This document shows, one piece after another, positions 28,092 to 36,324 of a stretch of DNA of 64,000 nucleotides. The stretch is from Paenibacillus cymbidii. Its GTDB lineage: Bacteria > Bacillota > Bacilli > Paenibacillales > NBRC-103111. Both the position numbers and the translations under genes were made by a program. The notes under the pieces are model-generated. The model saw only the letters and a list, made by a program, of their open reading frames with translations. It searched no databases and was not told the DNA's origin. Location of the stretch: positions 124,001 to 188,000 of the forward strand of contig NZ_SHLX01000009.1 of NCBI RefSeq assembly GCF_004764705.1. The letters are read 5' to 3'. How positions within the stretch are numbered: position 1 is the first letter of the stretch; each line of letters begins with the position of its first letter.

Positions 28092-29276
28092 ATGCAAGGG
28101 ACGCAGGTGCCATTGGACTACAGCATTCATGTGGACACCATTTATTCGCAAATCGACGATTTGTACTACTGGGTGCATCCGCGGGCGGGAACGATACCCG
28201 GCGATCCGGCGACCGTCGTGTTGGCGATGCAAAAATATTACCGGATCGGCGACGACTATTTCGGCACTGTATTCGAAATGCGGACGCACGACGTTGGCCA
28301 AACGTGGGTCGGCCCGATCGAGCACGACGGGACGCTTAGCCGCCGCAGGTACGGAGAAGGAATGGACATGGTCATCTGCGACTTCTCGCCGCAATGGCAT
28401 GCCGCCACCGGCAAGCTGATCGGCATGGGGCATACGGCGATATACGCCGACAATACGGATGTGCCGCTGCTGCGCGCAAAAAATATTCCGGTCTACGACG
28501 CTTATTCGGTCTACGACGAAGCGACCCATACCTGGACCCCGTTCAAGCTGCTTGAAATACCGGACGACAAGTTTTATGCCATCGGCGGTGCGGGCATGCA
28601 GCGTCTGGAGCTGCCGAACGGCGATATGCTCGTGCCTTGTTACTACCGGCTGGGCAGCGAGTTCGTGTGGGAACGCACGATGTGGGCGTGCACCGTGCTG
28701 CGCTGCAGCTTCGACGGCGAAACGGTCACTTATCTGGAGCATGGCACGGAGCTGCTGAACGATACGTGGTCCGGCTTGGCCGAACCGTCGCTGACGCGGT
28801 TCAAGGGCAAGTACTACATGACCCTGCGCGGCCAAAAGGGCGAGGTAGGCTACGTCACATCCGGAGACGACGGGCTGCATTACGACCAGCCGCAGGTGTG
28901 GAAATGGGACGACGGCAGCGATCTGCGCTCCTATAATACGCAGCAGCATTGGATCACGCACAGCGACGGTCTGTTTCTCGTCTATACGCGGGATACCGGG
29001 AGCAACGGCCATGTGTGCCGGCACCGTTCGCCGCTGTTTATCGCCCAGGTCGATCCCGACCGGCTCGTCCTGCTGCGCGATACGGAGCGGGTGCTCCTCG
29101 AGGACCGGGGAGCCGATCTTGGCAACTTCAGCACGATCAACGTGACGGCTGATGTTTCGTACGTGTTCGCCAACGAATGCCTGATCGCGCCGGGCTGCCA
29201 GCAATACGGCTGCGACGGCAGCGTTTTTGCCATCAAGCTGCAGTGGAACAAGCCGAACGGGGAGATGGGGCCATGA
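28092..29276 (+). CDS. Sialidase-like six-bladed beta-propeller protein, paralogue 1
   Basis: This 394-aa protein has no signal peptide. A clear Asp box THDVGQTW lies at residues 65-72, and repeated beta-strand segments fit the BNR/exo-alpha-sialidase superfamily. ATG follows AAAGGGGACGAC. Its stop overlaps the next YhcH gene (ATGA). A cytoplasmic location and the YhcH partner suggest action on an imported acidic or unusual sugar glycoside; true sialic acid is unproven, because no nanA, nanK or nanE gene is nearby. It is clearly homologous over its full length to the product of 29764-30942. Confidence 0.8.
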   Translation: MQGTQVPLDYSIHVDTIYSQIDDLYYWVHPRAGTIPGDPATVVLAMQKYYRIGDDYFGTVFEMRTHDVGQTWVGPIEHDGTLSRRRYGEGMDMVICDFSPQWHAATGKLIGMGHTAIYADNTDVPLLRAKNIPVYDAYSVYDEATHTWTPFKLLEIPDDKFYAIGGAGMQRLELPNGDMLVPCYYRLGSEFVWERTMWACTVLRCSFDGETVTYLEHGTELLNDTWSGLAEPSLTRFKGKYYMTLRGQKGEVGYVTSGDDGLHYDQPQVWKWDDGSDLRSYNTQQHWITHSDGLFLVYTRDTGSNGHVCRHRSPLFIAQVDPDRLVLLRDTERVLLEDRGADLGNFSTINVTADVSYVFANECLIAPGCQQYGCDGSVFAIKLQWNKPNGEMGP

Positions 29277-29749
29277 TCATCGATAACATTCGAAACGCCG
29301 CGATGTACAGCGGGTTGGGCGTTGGGCTCGGCAAAGCGCTGGCTTATTTGCGGGAAACCGACTGGAGCGGCAAAGAACCGGGCAAGTATACGATCGACGG
29401 CGACAACGTATATGCGCTGGTACAGCAATTTTCCCTGCTGCCGCAATCGGAAGGCAAATGGGAAGCGCATCGCCAATACATCGACGTGCATTACATGGTC
29501 GAAGGCAAGGAGCGGATCGCTTATGCGCCGGTCGACAGCCTGGATGTGTACCGGGGCTATGACGAAACCGCGGATTATATGCTGCTGCGGGGCGGCGGGA
29601 GCACCAACGTAACTACGGGCGAGAACACGATTGTCGTCAGCCCGGGCACGTTCCTCATCTTTCGCCCCGAGGATGCGCATATGATCGGCATCGCCGTCGA
29701 CACGCCGAAGCCGGTAACCAAAGTCGTGGTCAAAGTACGGTGTCATTGA
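29273..29749 (+). CDS. YhcH/YjgK/YiaL family protein (DUF386), copy 2
   Basis: This 158-aa protein is very similar to copy 1 at 26584-27063. It carries WEAHRQYIDVHYMVEGKERI and RPEDAHMIG. The ATG overlaps the stop of the first sialidase-like gene, so the two are likely made in fixed ratio. An earlier in-frame ATG at 29177 lies inside the upstream gene and was rejected. Confidence 0.92.
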   Translation: MIIDNIRNAAMYSGLGVGLGKALAYLRETDWSGKEPGKYTIDGDNVYALVQQFSLLPQSEGKWEAHRQYIDVHYMVEGKERIAYAPVDSLDVYRGYDETADYMLLRGGGSTNVTTGENTIVVSPGTFLIFRPEDAHMIGIAVDTPKPVTKVVVKVRCH

Positions 29750-29763
29750 GCGGAGGAAAAAGC

Positions 29764-30942
29764 ATGCGGGCGGAGCAGGCTGACTTGGATTACGCCATTC
29801 GGTTGGATACGATTTATTCGACCATCGGCGAGACGTATTATTGGGTTCACCCGCGAGCAGGCGCGATACCCGGCGATCCGGCTTCCGTCGTGCTGGCGCT
29901 GCAAAAATATTTCCGAATTGGCGACGATTATTTTGGCCCCGTGTTCGAGATGCGTACGGACGACGTCGGGCAATCTTGGACCGGCCCGTTCGAGCACGCC
30001 GAAACGCTGGGCCGCTACAAGCAGGAGGACGGGACGGAAATCGCGATCTGCGATTTTACGCCCGGCTGGCATACCGCCACGGGCAAGTTGCTCGGCATCG
30101 GGCATACCGTCATTTACGCTGATCGTGTCGACGTTCCGCTGTACCGCACCCGCAAGCTGCCGAGATATACCGCTTATTCGGTATATGACGAAGCCGCGCG
30201 CACATGGTCGCCGTTTCGGATGATGACTGTTCCCGATCCGAAATTTTACAGCTCCGGTTCGGGCTGTTCGCAGCGCATCGACTTGCCGAATGGCGAAATT
30301 CTGGTACCGACGTATTACCGGATCGACGAATCGAGCTCGTGGGAGCTCAGCCGGTGGGGGTGCGCCGTTTTTCGCTGCAGATTCGACGGAGAAACGCTTT
30401 CTTATATCGAACACGGCACGCTGTTGACGGTCCCGGAAGGCAGCGGACTTGTCGAGCCGTCGTTGACCCGGTTCGGCGGCAAATATTATATGACGCTGCG
30501 CGGTGCAATGGGGGAAGTCGGCTATGTGACTGCCAGCGACGACGGGCTGCATTACGATGCGCCGCAGGCGTGGAAATGGGACGACGGCGGCGACCTTCGC
30601 TCCTACAACACGCAGCAGCATTGGGTAACGCACAGCGACGGCCTGTTTCTCGTCTATACGCGGGAGACCGGCGGAAACAGCCACGTGTGCCGGTACCGTT
30701 CGCCGTTGTTTATCGCCCGGGTCGACCCTGACCGGCTCGTGCTGCTGCGCGATACGGAACGGGTGCTGGTGCCGGACAGAGGGGCCGATTTGGGCAATTT
30801 CAGCACGATCAACGTGAGCTCGGACGTTTCGTTCGTCTTCGCCAACGAGTGCCTGATTGCGCCGGGCTGCCAGCAATACGGCAGCGACGGCAGCGTGTTC
30901 GCGGTCAGGCTGCAATGGAACAAACCGAATAAGCTGTTGTGA
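29764..30942 (+). CDS. Sialidase-like beta-propeller protein, paralogue 2
   Basis: This 392-aa protein is a full-length paralogue of the product of 28092-29276. It shares YYWVHPRAG, PGDP, QKY, RIGDDYFG, an Asp box TDDVGQSW at residues 65-72, and a C-terminus beginning GADLGNFSTINV. The most divergent parts are the middle loops, which suggests altered substrate choice. GGAGG lies 7 nt before the ATG at 29764. It has no signal peptide. Confidence 0.8.
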   Translation: MRAEQADLDYAIRLDTIYSTIGETYYWVHPRAGAIPGDPASVVLALQKYFRIGDDYFGPVFEMRTDDVGQSWTGPFEHAETLGRYKQEDGTEIAICDFTPGWHTATGKLLGIGHTVIYADRVDVPLYRTRKLPRYTAYSVYDEAARTWSPFRMMTVPDPKFYSSGSGCSQRIDLPNGEILVPTYYRIDESSSWELSRWGCAVFRCRFDGETLSYIEHGTLLTVPEGSGLVEPSLTRFGGKYYMTLRGAMGEVGYVTASDDGLHYDAPQAWKWDDGGDLRSYNTQQHWVTHSDGLFLVYTRETGGNSHVCRYRSPLFIARVDPDRLVLLRDTERVLVPDRGADLGNFSTINVSSDVSFVFANECLIAPGCQQYGSDGSVFAVRLQWNKPNKLL

Positions 30943-31019
30943 AATCCGTGATTCGTGACGTCGTTCCGGCGAGAGGCAAATCAAGACTGCACTGCAGCGA
31001 CAGATGGAGGGGAAAGCGC

Positions 31020-31826
31020 ATGGCGGCAACAACAAGATTGACTCCGGAGCAGGTGCAATTTTACGCGGATAACGGATACTTGAACGGGCTTGCCCCTGTG
31101 TATACCGGGGAAGAGGTTGCGGAGCTGCAAGAGGGATACCGACGGATCGTTTCGCTTTTGTACGATGGGGAATTGCCGTCGGATATTATGAATTGGCATC
31201 TGACGAGCAAATGGCTGTACGACATTTGCGCGAATCCGCGTATTCTGGATCTTGTCGAGGGGATTCTGGGCCCGAATTTTTATATGGCGCGAACCGAGTT
31301 CATTACGAAGTCGCCGAAATCGGACAAAATCGTCCCGTGGCACCAGGATTCCTACTATTGGTCGACGGAAAAAAGCAAAACGGTTACGGTATGGCTGGCG
31401 GTCTCCGACGTCACCGAGCAGAACGGAGCGATGAAGGTCATTCCCGGAACCCACAACGCCGGCATTATCCAGCATCGAATCGCGGGAAAGGACTCCATCC
31501 TCTCGTTCGAACTGGAGCGCGGCAGCTTCAACGAGAATGATGCGATCGCGCTGGTCAATCCGGCGGGATGCATTTCGATGCACGACGACGCGATCATTCA
31601 CGGTTCCGGTCCCAACGTTTCCGATGGCTGGCGCATCGGTTTCGTGATTCGGTATTCGCAAACCGGCGTCTACTGGGACCCGAAGCACTATCCGGACTTC
31701 CGCATGTATATGATGCGGGGAGTCGACGAGTTCAAGCGGCATGAGCAGGGGGAAGTGCCAATCGAACGGTTCGCCCGGCCGGAGGAGTCGAATCGGCGCA
31801 TCCGGAAGACGGAGGCGTCAAACTGA
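31020..31826 (+). CDS. Phytanoyl-CoA dioxygenase (PhyH) family protein, 1
   Basis: This 268-aa protein is a likely Fe(II)/2-oxoglutarate oxygenase. The metal facial triad is visible as HQD in VPWHQDSYYW (residues near 104-106) and a distal His in DDAIIHGSGPN, with a following Arg in GWRIGFVIRY as a candidate 2-oxoglutarate ligand. ATG follows GGAGGGG. It lies between sialidase-like and YhcH genes and probably hydroxylates a small metabolite of the same pathway. Confidence 0.88.
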   Translation: MAATTRLTPEQVQFYADNGYLNGLAPVYTGEEVAELQEGYRRIVSLLYDGELPSDIMNWHLTSKWLYDICANPRILDLVEGILGPNFYMARTEFITKSPKSDKIVPWHQDSYYWSTEKSKTVTVWLAVSDVTEQNGAMKVIPGTHNAGIIQHRIAGKDSILSFELERGSFNENDAIALVNPAGCISMHDDAIIHGSGPNVSDGWRIGFVIRYSQTGVYWDPKHYPDFRMYMMRGVDEFKRHEQGEVPIERFARPEESNRRIRKTEASN

Positions 31827-31914
31827 GCGGACAGGCTGATGCAGGCCGAATGTACTTGGACGCAACGCAAGTCGAGATGAGGGTGCTTCGCATACCTTTC
31901 GGGAGGTCATCGCT

Positions 31915-32373
31915 ATGGTGTTGGATATAATCGAAAACGCTCCTTTCTATTACAAACTGGGGCCGGGCATCGAAAAGGCGCTCAAGTATTTGCAGGAAAC
32001 GGACCTGCAGAAGCTGCCGCCGGGAAAGTACGAAATCGACGGCGACCGCGTATTTGCCGTCGTGCAGCAGTTCGACCTCAAGCTGCGGGGCGAGGCGCAG
32101 TGGAAAGCGCACCGTCGGTATGTCGACGTGCAATATGTCATCGAAGGCCGTGAGCGTATTTTCTATGCCTTCGCGCCCGATATGACCGTCCAGCGGGAGT
32201 ACGACGACGCAGCGGATTGTGAACTGCTGTCGGGGAGCGGCAACACGCAGGAGCGCGCAGGCGGCACGTTTGCGATCTTCGGTCCGGACGATGCGCACAA
32301 AACCGGCACTTTCGTGGAAAATCCGCAGCCGGTCAAAACGATCAAAAAAGTGGTCGTCAAGGTGGCCGTATAG
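31915..32373 (+). CDS. YhcH/YjgK/YiaL family protein (DUF386), copy 3
   Basis: This 152-aa member is more diverged than copies 1 and 2. It keeps WKAHRRYVDVQYVIEGRERI and GPDDAHKTG, but Val-Gln replaces Val-His after the Asp, and the loop between strands is shorter. GGGAGGTC precedes the ATG. Eleven nt downstream lies the 166-bp inverted-repeat element. Confidence 0.9.
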   Translation: MVLDIIENAPFYYKLGPGIEKALKYLQETDLQKLPPGKYEIDGDRVFAVVQQFDLKLRGEAQWKAHRRYVDVQYVIEGRERIFYAFAPDMTVQREYDDAADCELLSGSGNTQERAGGTFAIFGPDDAHKTGTFVENPQPVKTIKKVVVKVAV

Positions 32374-32383
32374 ATGAACGGCC

Positions 32384-32549
32384 GTTACTATTCACAGCCC
32401 TAAGAACAGAGCAAATGTTTGGTGAGGAAAGGTCAGCAACCCGGATTTGACCCGATGCGGGGCACCCCAATGGCCCCCACTTTCGCTCATCAGGCAATTA
32501 GATGTGATTTTTCACCTATCATTTTTTTGCGGGGACTGTGAATAGTAAC
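32384..32549 (+). mobile_element. 166-bp MITE-like inverted-repeat element
   Basis: Perfect 14-bp ends GTTACTATTCACAG (32384-32397) and CTGTGAATAGTAAC (32536-32549) enclose 138 bp without an open frame. The flanks GAACGGCC (32376-32383) and GAACTGCC (32550-32557) match at 7 of 8 bases, which looks like a target-site duplication. It fits a non-autonomous element moved by a transposase encoded elsewhere. It sits between a YhcH and an aldolase gene and fills most of the 276-bp gap. Confidence 0.6.
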
Positions 32550-32649
32550 GAACTGCCCGTTGCGCGATAGTGCTGAGGATAATCGGTATCCATCGGCGCG
32601 GCGGAAGATGGAAGAGATACGATAAAGGGACGATGGGAGAGGACGGACA

Positions 32650-33477
32650 ATGGAACGCAAATCGTTCGATATGCGGCCAAGTCGCGTGTGGAAGAAACTG
32701 AGGGCCGGCGAAGTCGCTTATGCGACCAAAATCAACCTCGCCGATCCGCGGGTCGTGGAAATAGCCTGTATGGTTTCCGGCATGGACTGTGTTTGGGCGG
32801 ATATGGAGCATGTGCCGAACGATTGGTCGACGATCGAGCGGCAGATCATGACGGCCAAGGCGTACGATGTGGACATGATGATCCGCGTGTCCAGAGGCTC
32901 TTACAGCGAGCTGATCAAACCGCTCGAACTGGACGCGGCGGGCATCCTGGTGCCGCACGTGATGAACGCGGACGACGCGCGGCAAATCGCGCATTTGACC
33001 AAATTCCATCCGATCGGCCGGCGCCCGATCGACGGCGGCAACGCCGACGGCAAATACACGAACCTCGGCATGGCCGACTACATGGCGCAAGCCAACGAAC
33101 AACGGTTCAACATGCTGCAGATCGAAGACCCCGAGCCGCTGGACGATCTTGTGGCGATCATCTCGCTGCCCGGCGTGGACGCGGTGTTCTTCGGTCCGGG
33201 CGACTTCAGCCAGGGCATCGGCGCTCCCGGCGAATGGAACCATCCGCTGATTGTCGAAACCCGCAAGCGGATCGCCGATCTGGCGATCAAGCACGGCAAA
33301 ATCGCCGCAACCGTCGGCGGTGTCGGCAACCTGGAGGAACTGGTCGGCATGGGCTACCGGTTCATCAGCATCGGCGCTGACGTCATCGGGTTAAACGACT
33401 ATTACAATCACTTCTTCAATGAATTGTCCGGCAAACAGGAAGCGCTGAACAAAAGCATTTACGGAGGCAAGGCGTAA
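32650..33477 (+). CDS. HpcH/HpaI-type aldolase (citrate lyase superfamily)
   Basis: This 275-aa class II pyruvate-type aldolase shows MDCVWADMEH, LELDAAGILVPHV, LQIEDPEPLDDL (metal-binding Glu) and VDAVFFGPGDFSQGIG, all typical of HpcH/HpaI and 2-keto-3-deoxy-L-rhamnonate aldolases. GGGAGAGG precedes the ATG. It probably splits a 2-keto-3-deoxy acid into pyruvate and an aldehyde as the final step of the pathway encoded here. Confidence 0.92.
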   Translation: MERKSFDMRPSRVWKKLRAGEVAYATKINLADPRVVEIACMVSGMDCVWADMEHVPNDWSTIERQIMTAKAYDVDMMIRVSRGSYSELIKPLELDAAGILVPHVMNADDARQIAHLTKFHPIGRRPIDGGNADGKYTNLGMADYMAQANEQRFNMLQIEDPEPLDDLVAIISLPGVDAVFFGPGDFSQGIGAPGEWNHPLIVETRKRIADLAIKHGKIAATVGGVGNLEELVGMGYRFISIGADVIGLNDYYNHFFNELSGKQEALNKSIYGGKA

Positions 33478-33543
33478 CGAGAGCGGCCGACCGCCGACCA
33501 TCCGGGAACGACCCGAAACGGTAAAACACAAGGAGGGAGAACG

Positions 33544-34428
33544 ATGCTGACACCCGAACAGCATTACAACAAAAACCCGCTGCACGCCTACGAATCGGAG
33601 GAGCACTACGAGCAGGCCAAACGGCTGGCGACGAGTCTTTACCGGTACGACCAGCTGCCGGAGCGACGAATTGCGACGATCGATGCGGTAACGGACGACG
33701 ACGTGAAACGGTTTTGGAGCGAAGGTTATGTCGTCATCGACCGGCTGATCGGCCTGGAGCTGATTGAGGCGGCCAAACAGGCGTTGTCCGACATTATCGC
33801 CGGCGCGGTGCAAGGGCCGCGCATCCAGTTCGTCGGCAAACGGCGGGACGACTGGACCGCCGAAGAGAAGGAACTGTCCGCCCGCGTCGTCACCAATTAT
33901 GTCGCATACGAGCCGCGGCTCCAGGCTATTTCGCATCATCCGGACATCGAGCGGCTGGTCGCCCGGCTGTTCGGCGAAACCGGTCGAATGATCGCCGACC
34001 AGGCGCTGCTCAAGCCGCCCGGCGGCGGCGCGGAGAAGCCGTGGCACCAGGATATGGCGTACGGCAACTTCGCCTACGACAAGTCGGTGTTCGGCATCTG
34101 GATCGCGCTCGATCCGGCCGAGCTGGACAACGGATGCATGCACATCATCCCGTATTCCCACCGCGACGGCGGGGTGCCGCATTACGCCGTGCGCGACTGG
34201 CAAATCTGCGACACCAGCGTCCGCGTGGAGCGCGATGTCGCGGTGCCGCTGCCGCCGGGCGGGGCGCTGCTGTTCTCCAGCCTGCTGCATCACGGCACGC
34301 CGCCGAATTTTACGCCCAAGCGCCGCCGCGCTTTGCAGATCCATTATGCGCCCGAGTCGGCGGTCAAGCTGACGCCGCAGGAGTACAAACGCATCTTCAC
34401 CAACGAAATGACCAACGCCGAGTGCTGA
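33544..34428 (+). CDS. Phytanoyl-CoA dioxygenase (PhyH) family protein, 2
   Basis: This 294-aa probable Fe(II)/2-oxoglutarate oxygenase has the metal motif HQD in EKPWHQDMAYG and a distal His in LLHHGTPPNFT. The conserved IWIALDPAELDNGCMHIIPYSH strand is present. AAGGAGGGAG precedes the ATG. The next PhyH gene follows after 17 bp. The two PhyH products share only the fold motifs. Confidence 0.9.
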   Translation: MLTPEQHYNKNPLHAYESEEHYEQAKRLATSLYRYDQLPERRIATIDAVTDDDVKRFWSEGYVVIDRLIGLELIEAAKQALSDIIAGAVQGPRIQFVGKRRDDWTAEEKELSARVVTNYVAYEPRLQAISHHPDIERLVARLFGETGRMIADQALLKPPGGGAEKPWHQDMAYGNFAYDKSVFGIWIALDPAELDNGCMHIIPYSHRDGGVPHYAVRDWQICDTSVRVERDVAVPLPPGGALLFSSLLHHGTPPNFTPKRRRALQIHYAPESAVKLTPQEYKRIFTNEMTNAEC

Positions 34429-34445
34429 CAAGGAGCGAAACCGCC

Positions 34446-35303
34446 ATGAGCAGGGAACCGAAACGAATGGTATTCGACTATGCCAACTGGGAACGGCTGC
34501 CTGAGCGCGAAATCGCCGGCTTCTTCGCCGCCTGCGACGAGGAGATGGACGCCGTCGGCGTGGTGGTGCTGGCCGAAGCGATCGCTCATGAGGACTGCGA
34601 CGCGTTCGTCGAGCTGATCAACGGGGAAATTCGGCGCGCCAGTCCGATCGAGCGGCTGGCGAACGAACGGCGCATCCAGGTGACGGGACCAACCGTGTAC
34701 AACATGCAGGCGCGCCACCCGAAATTTATGGCGCATATCGCGTATCGGCCCGTGATCGATTATTTTCGCCGGTTCCTTGGCGCGGGCATGACGTTGTACA
34801 GCTGCGAAGGCCGCGTCACGCCGCCGGGAACCGGCGACGGCAACTGGCATCACGACGGCCACGAGCGTATCCCGAACTACTACATGACGATGAACAGCCT
34901 GCACTACTTGTGCGATTCGAACAAGGAGAACGGGGCAACCCGCTACATTCCGGGCACGCACAAGGAGTTCATTCCGGTGGCGGACGCGGCGAAGCGGGAA
35001 GCCAAGTACATCGACGTGAAAAAAGGCGATATCGTGCTGTTCAACCCGTACCTGATCCACTCGGGTTCGGCCAATCGCACGGACAACGATCGGCCGATCA
35101 TTATCAATTATTACTGCCGTCCGTATATGAAGACGGAATTCAATTACCCGCGGATGATGAGCTATGTCGAAGCGAGCAAGCTGACCGACGACCAGCGCCG
35201 GCTGCTCGGCTTCGAGCAGATGATGCTGGAGGACTTGCACGAGCTGTATCGGCTCGGCAGCTGCCGCAAGGCGCTGGCCGATATGAACCCTTACGGCTTC
35301 TGA
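34446..35303 (+). CDS. Phytanoyl-CoA dioxygenase (PhyH) family protein, 3
   Basis: This 285-aa protein has the metal motif HHDGHE in GNWHHDGHERIPNYY, then GATRYIPGTHKEF and a distal His in NPYLIHSGSANRT. The start at 34446 follows AAGGAGCG; upstream in-frame sequence overlaps the previous gene and was excluded. It is the last gene of the cluster and is followed by copy C of the four-hairpin element. Confidence 0.9.
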   Translation: MSREPKRMVFDYANWERLPEREIAGFFAACDEEMDAVGVVVLAEAIAHEDCDAFVELINGEIRRASPIERLANERRIQVTGPTVYNMQARHPKFMAHIAYRPVIDYFRRFLGAGMTLYSCEGRVTPPGTGDGNWHHDGHERIPNYYMTMNSLHYLCDSNKENGATRYIPGTHKEFIPVADAAKREAKYIDVKKGDIVLFNPYLIHSGSANRTDNDRPIIINYYCRPYMKTEFNYPRMMSYVEASKLTDDQRRLLGFEQMMLEDLHELYRLGSCRKALADMNPYGF

Positions 35304-35332
35304 TCTGCGAGGGATATTAAACTGCAAATGAC

Positions 35333-35527
35333 GAAATAGGCCATTTTTTATGGCCTATTTGCCTTGAAACGGGCAGTCGCCACAAAATAGCCAGCGATTT
35401 CACTGGCTATTCACATCAATTTGCCCGCATCGAGGCCATTTGGCCGAAATAGCCAGTGTTTTCGCTGGCTATTTTCGGGGAGACGGGCGCAAGAGGGCAA
35501 ATAAGCCGTTTTTCATGGCCTATTTTC
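35333..35527 (+). repeat. Four-hairpin intergenic element, copy C
   Basis: Quasi-palindromes lie at 35333-35360, 35384-35412, 35444-35478 and 35497-35527. Arms include AAATAGGCCAT/ATGGCCTATTT and AATAGCCAG/CTGGCTATT. It fills the gap between two convergent genes and ends 17 bp from the SDR stop codon, so its stems could also end transcription from both sides. Confidence 0.85.
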
Positions 35528-35544
35528 GACCCGGCCGAATCGGC

Positions 35545-36300
35545 CTACTGGCTAGTCGTTTGGCCGCCGTCGATGACGAACGTTTGGCCGGTGATGAACG
35601 ACGAGCGGGACGACGCGAGGAACAGGAACAGATCGGCTACTTCCGCGGGCGTTCCCCAGCGGCCGAGCGGGATTTTGGCCATCGCTTCAGCCAGGTAGCC
35701 GTCGCCGGAGCCGCCGCTCAGCGCCAGATCGGTGCCGATGAAGCCCGGGCAGACGGCGTTGACGCGGATGTTATGTTTGGCCAGCTCGAGCGCCATCGTT
35801 TTGGTGAGCAGGATGACGCCGGCTTTGGAAGCGTTGTAGGCGGCCAGCCGCTCTTCGCCGAACAGGCCGTTCGTCGAGGACATGTTGACGATGACGCCGC
35901 CGCCCTGTTCGGCCATCAGCCTCGCCGCGGCCTGGCCGACGATGAAGCTGCCGCGCAAGTTGACGGCGAGCGTACGGTCCCAGACGTCCAGCGGCATCGT
36001 CAGAAAATCGTAAAACGGCGCGATGCCCGCGTTGTTGACGAGCGCGTCGACACCGCCCAGCGTGCGGTTCGCCTGCTCGACGAACGCGGCGGCGCTCGCC
36101 GGGTCGGACACGTCCGCGACGAAGCCGTGCACGGTACCGCCGCCCGCGCTCAGTTCGCGCACCGCTTCATTCAGCTCGCGCTCCTCCACGCCGCAGATCG
36201 CAACGGCCGCTCCTTCCGCGACGAACGCGCTTGCGATCGCTTTGCCGATTCCCCGGGTCGCTCCGGTGATCAGCGCCTTTTGTCCGGCTATCGTGGTCAT
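35545..36300 (-). CDS. Short-chain dehydrogenase/reductase (FabG-like)
   Basis: This 251-aa classical SDR has TGATRGIG at residues 13-20, NNAG near residue 89, and the catalytic Ser and YNASK near residues 140-157, with the C-terminal ITGQTFVIDGGQT. AAGGAGAT precedes the start on the minus strand. It follows the M20 hydrolase gene by 24 bp, so both are probably one transcript. The substrate is unknown; sugar or hydroxy-acid oxidation fits the neighbourhood. Confidence 0.93.
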   Translation of the reverse strand: MTTIAGQKALITGATRGIGKAIASAFVAEGAAVAICGVEERELNEAVRELSAGGGTVHGFVADVSDPASAAAFVEQANRTLGGVDALVNNAGIAPFYDFLTMPLDVWDRTLAVNLRGSFIVGQAAARLMAEQGGGVIVNMSSTNGLFGEERLAAYNASKAGVILLTKTMALELAKHNIRVNAVCPGFIGTDLALSGGSGDGYLAEAMAKIPLGRWGTPAEVADLFLFLASSRSSFITGQTFVIDGGQTTSQ

Positions 36301-36324
36301 AGGGTAAATCTCCTTCGAAGTGAA

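Noticed and set aside
26584..32373. Classic sialic-acid catabolic operon
   Set aside because: YhcH and sialidase-like genes are present, but nanA, nanK, nanE, nagA and nagB are absent and the hydrolases lack signal peptides, so the substrate is left open.
32374..32649. Riboswitch or T-box leader before the aldolase gene
   Set aside because: The pairing is explained by inverted ends of a mobile-type element with flanking duplication; no riboswitch consensus was seen.
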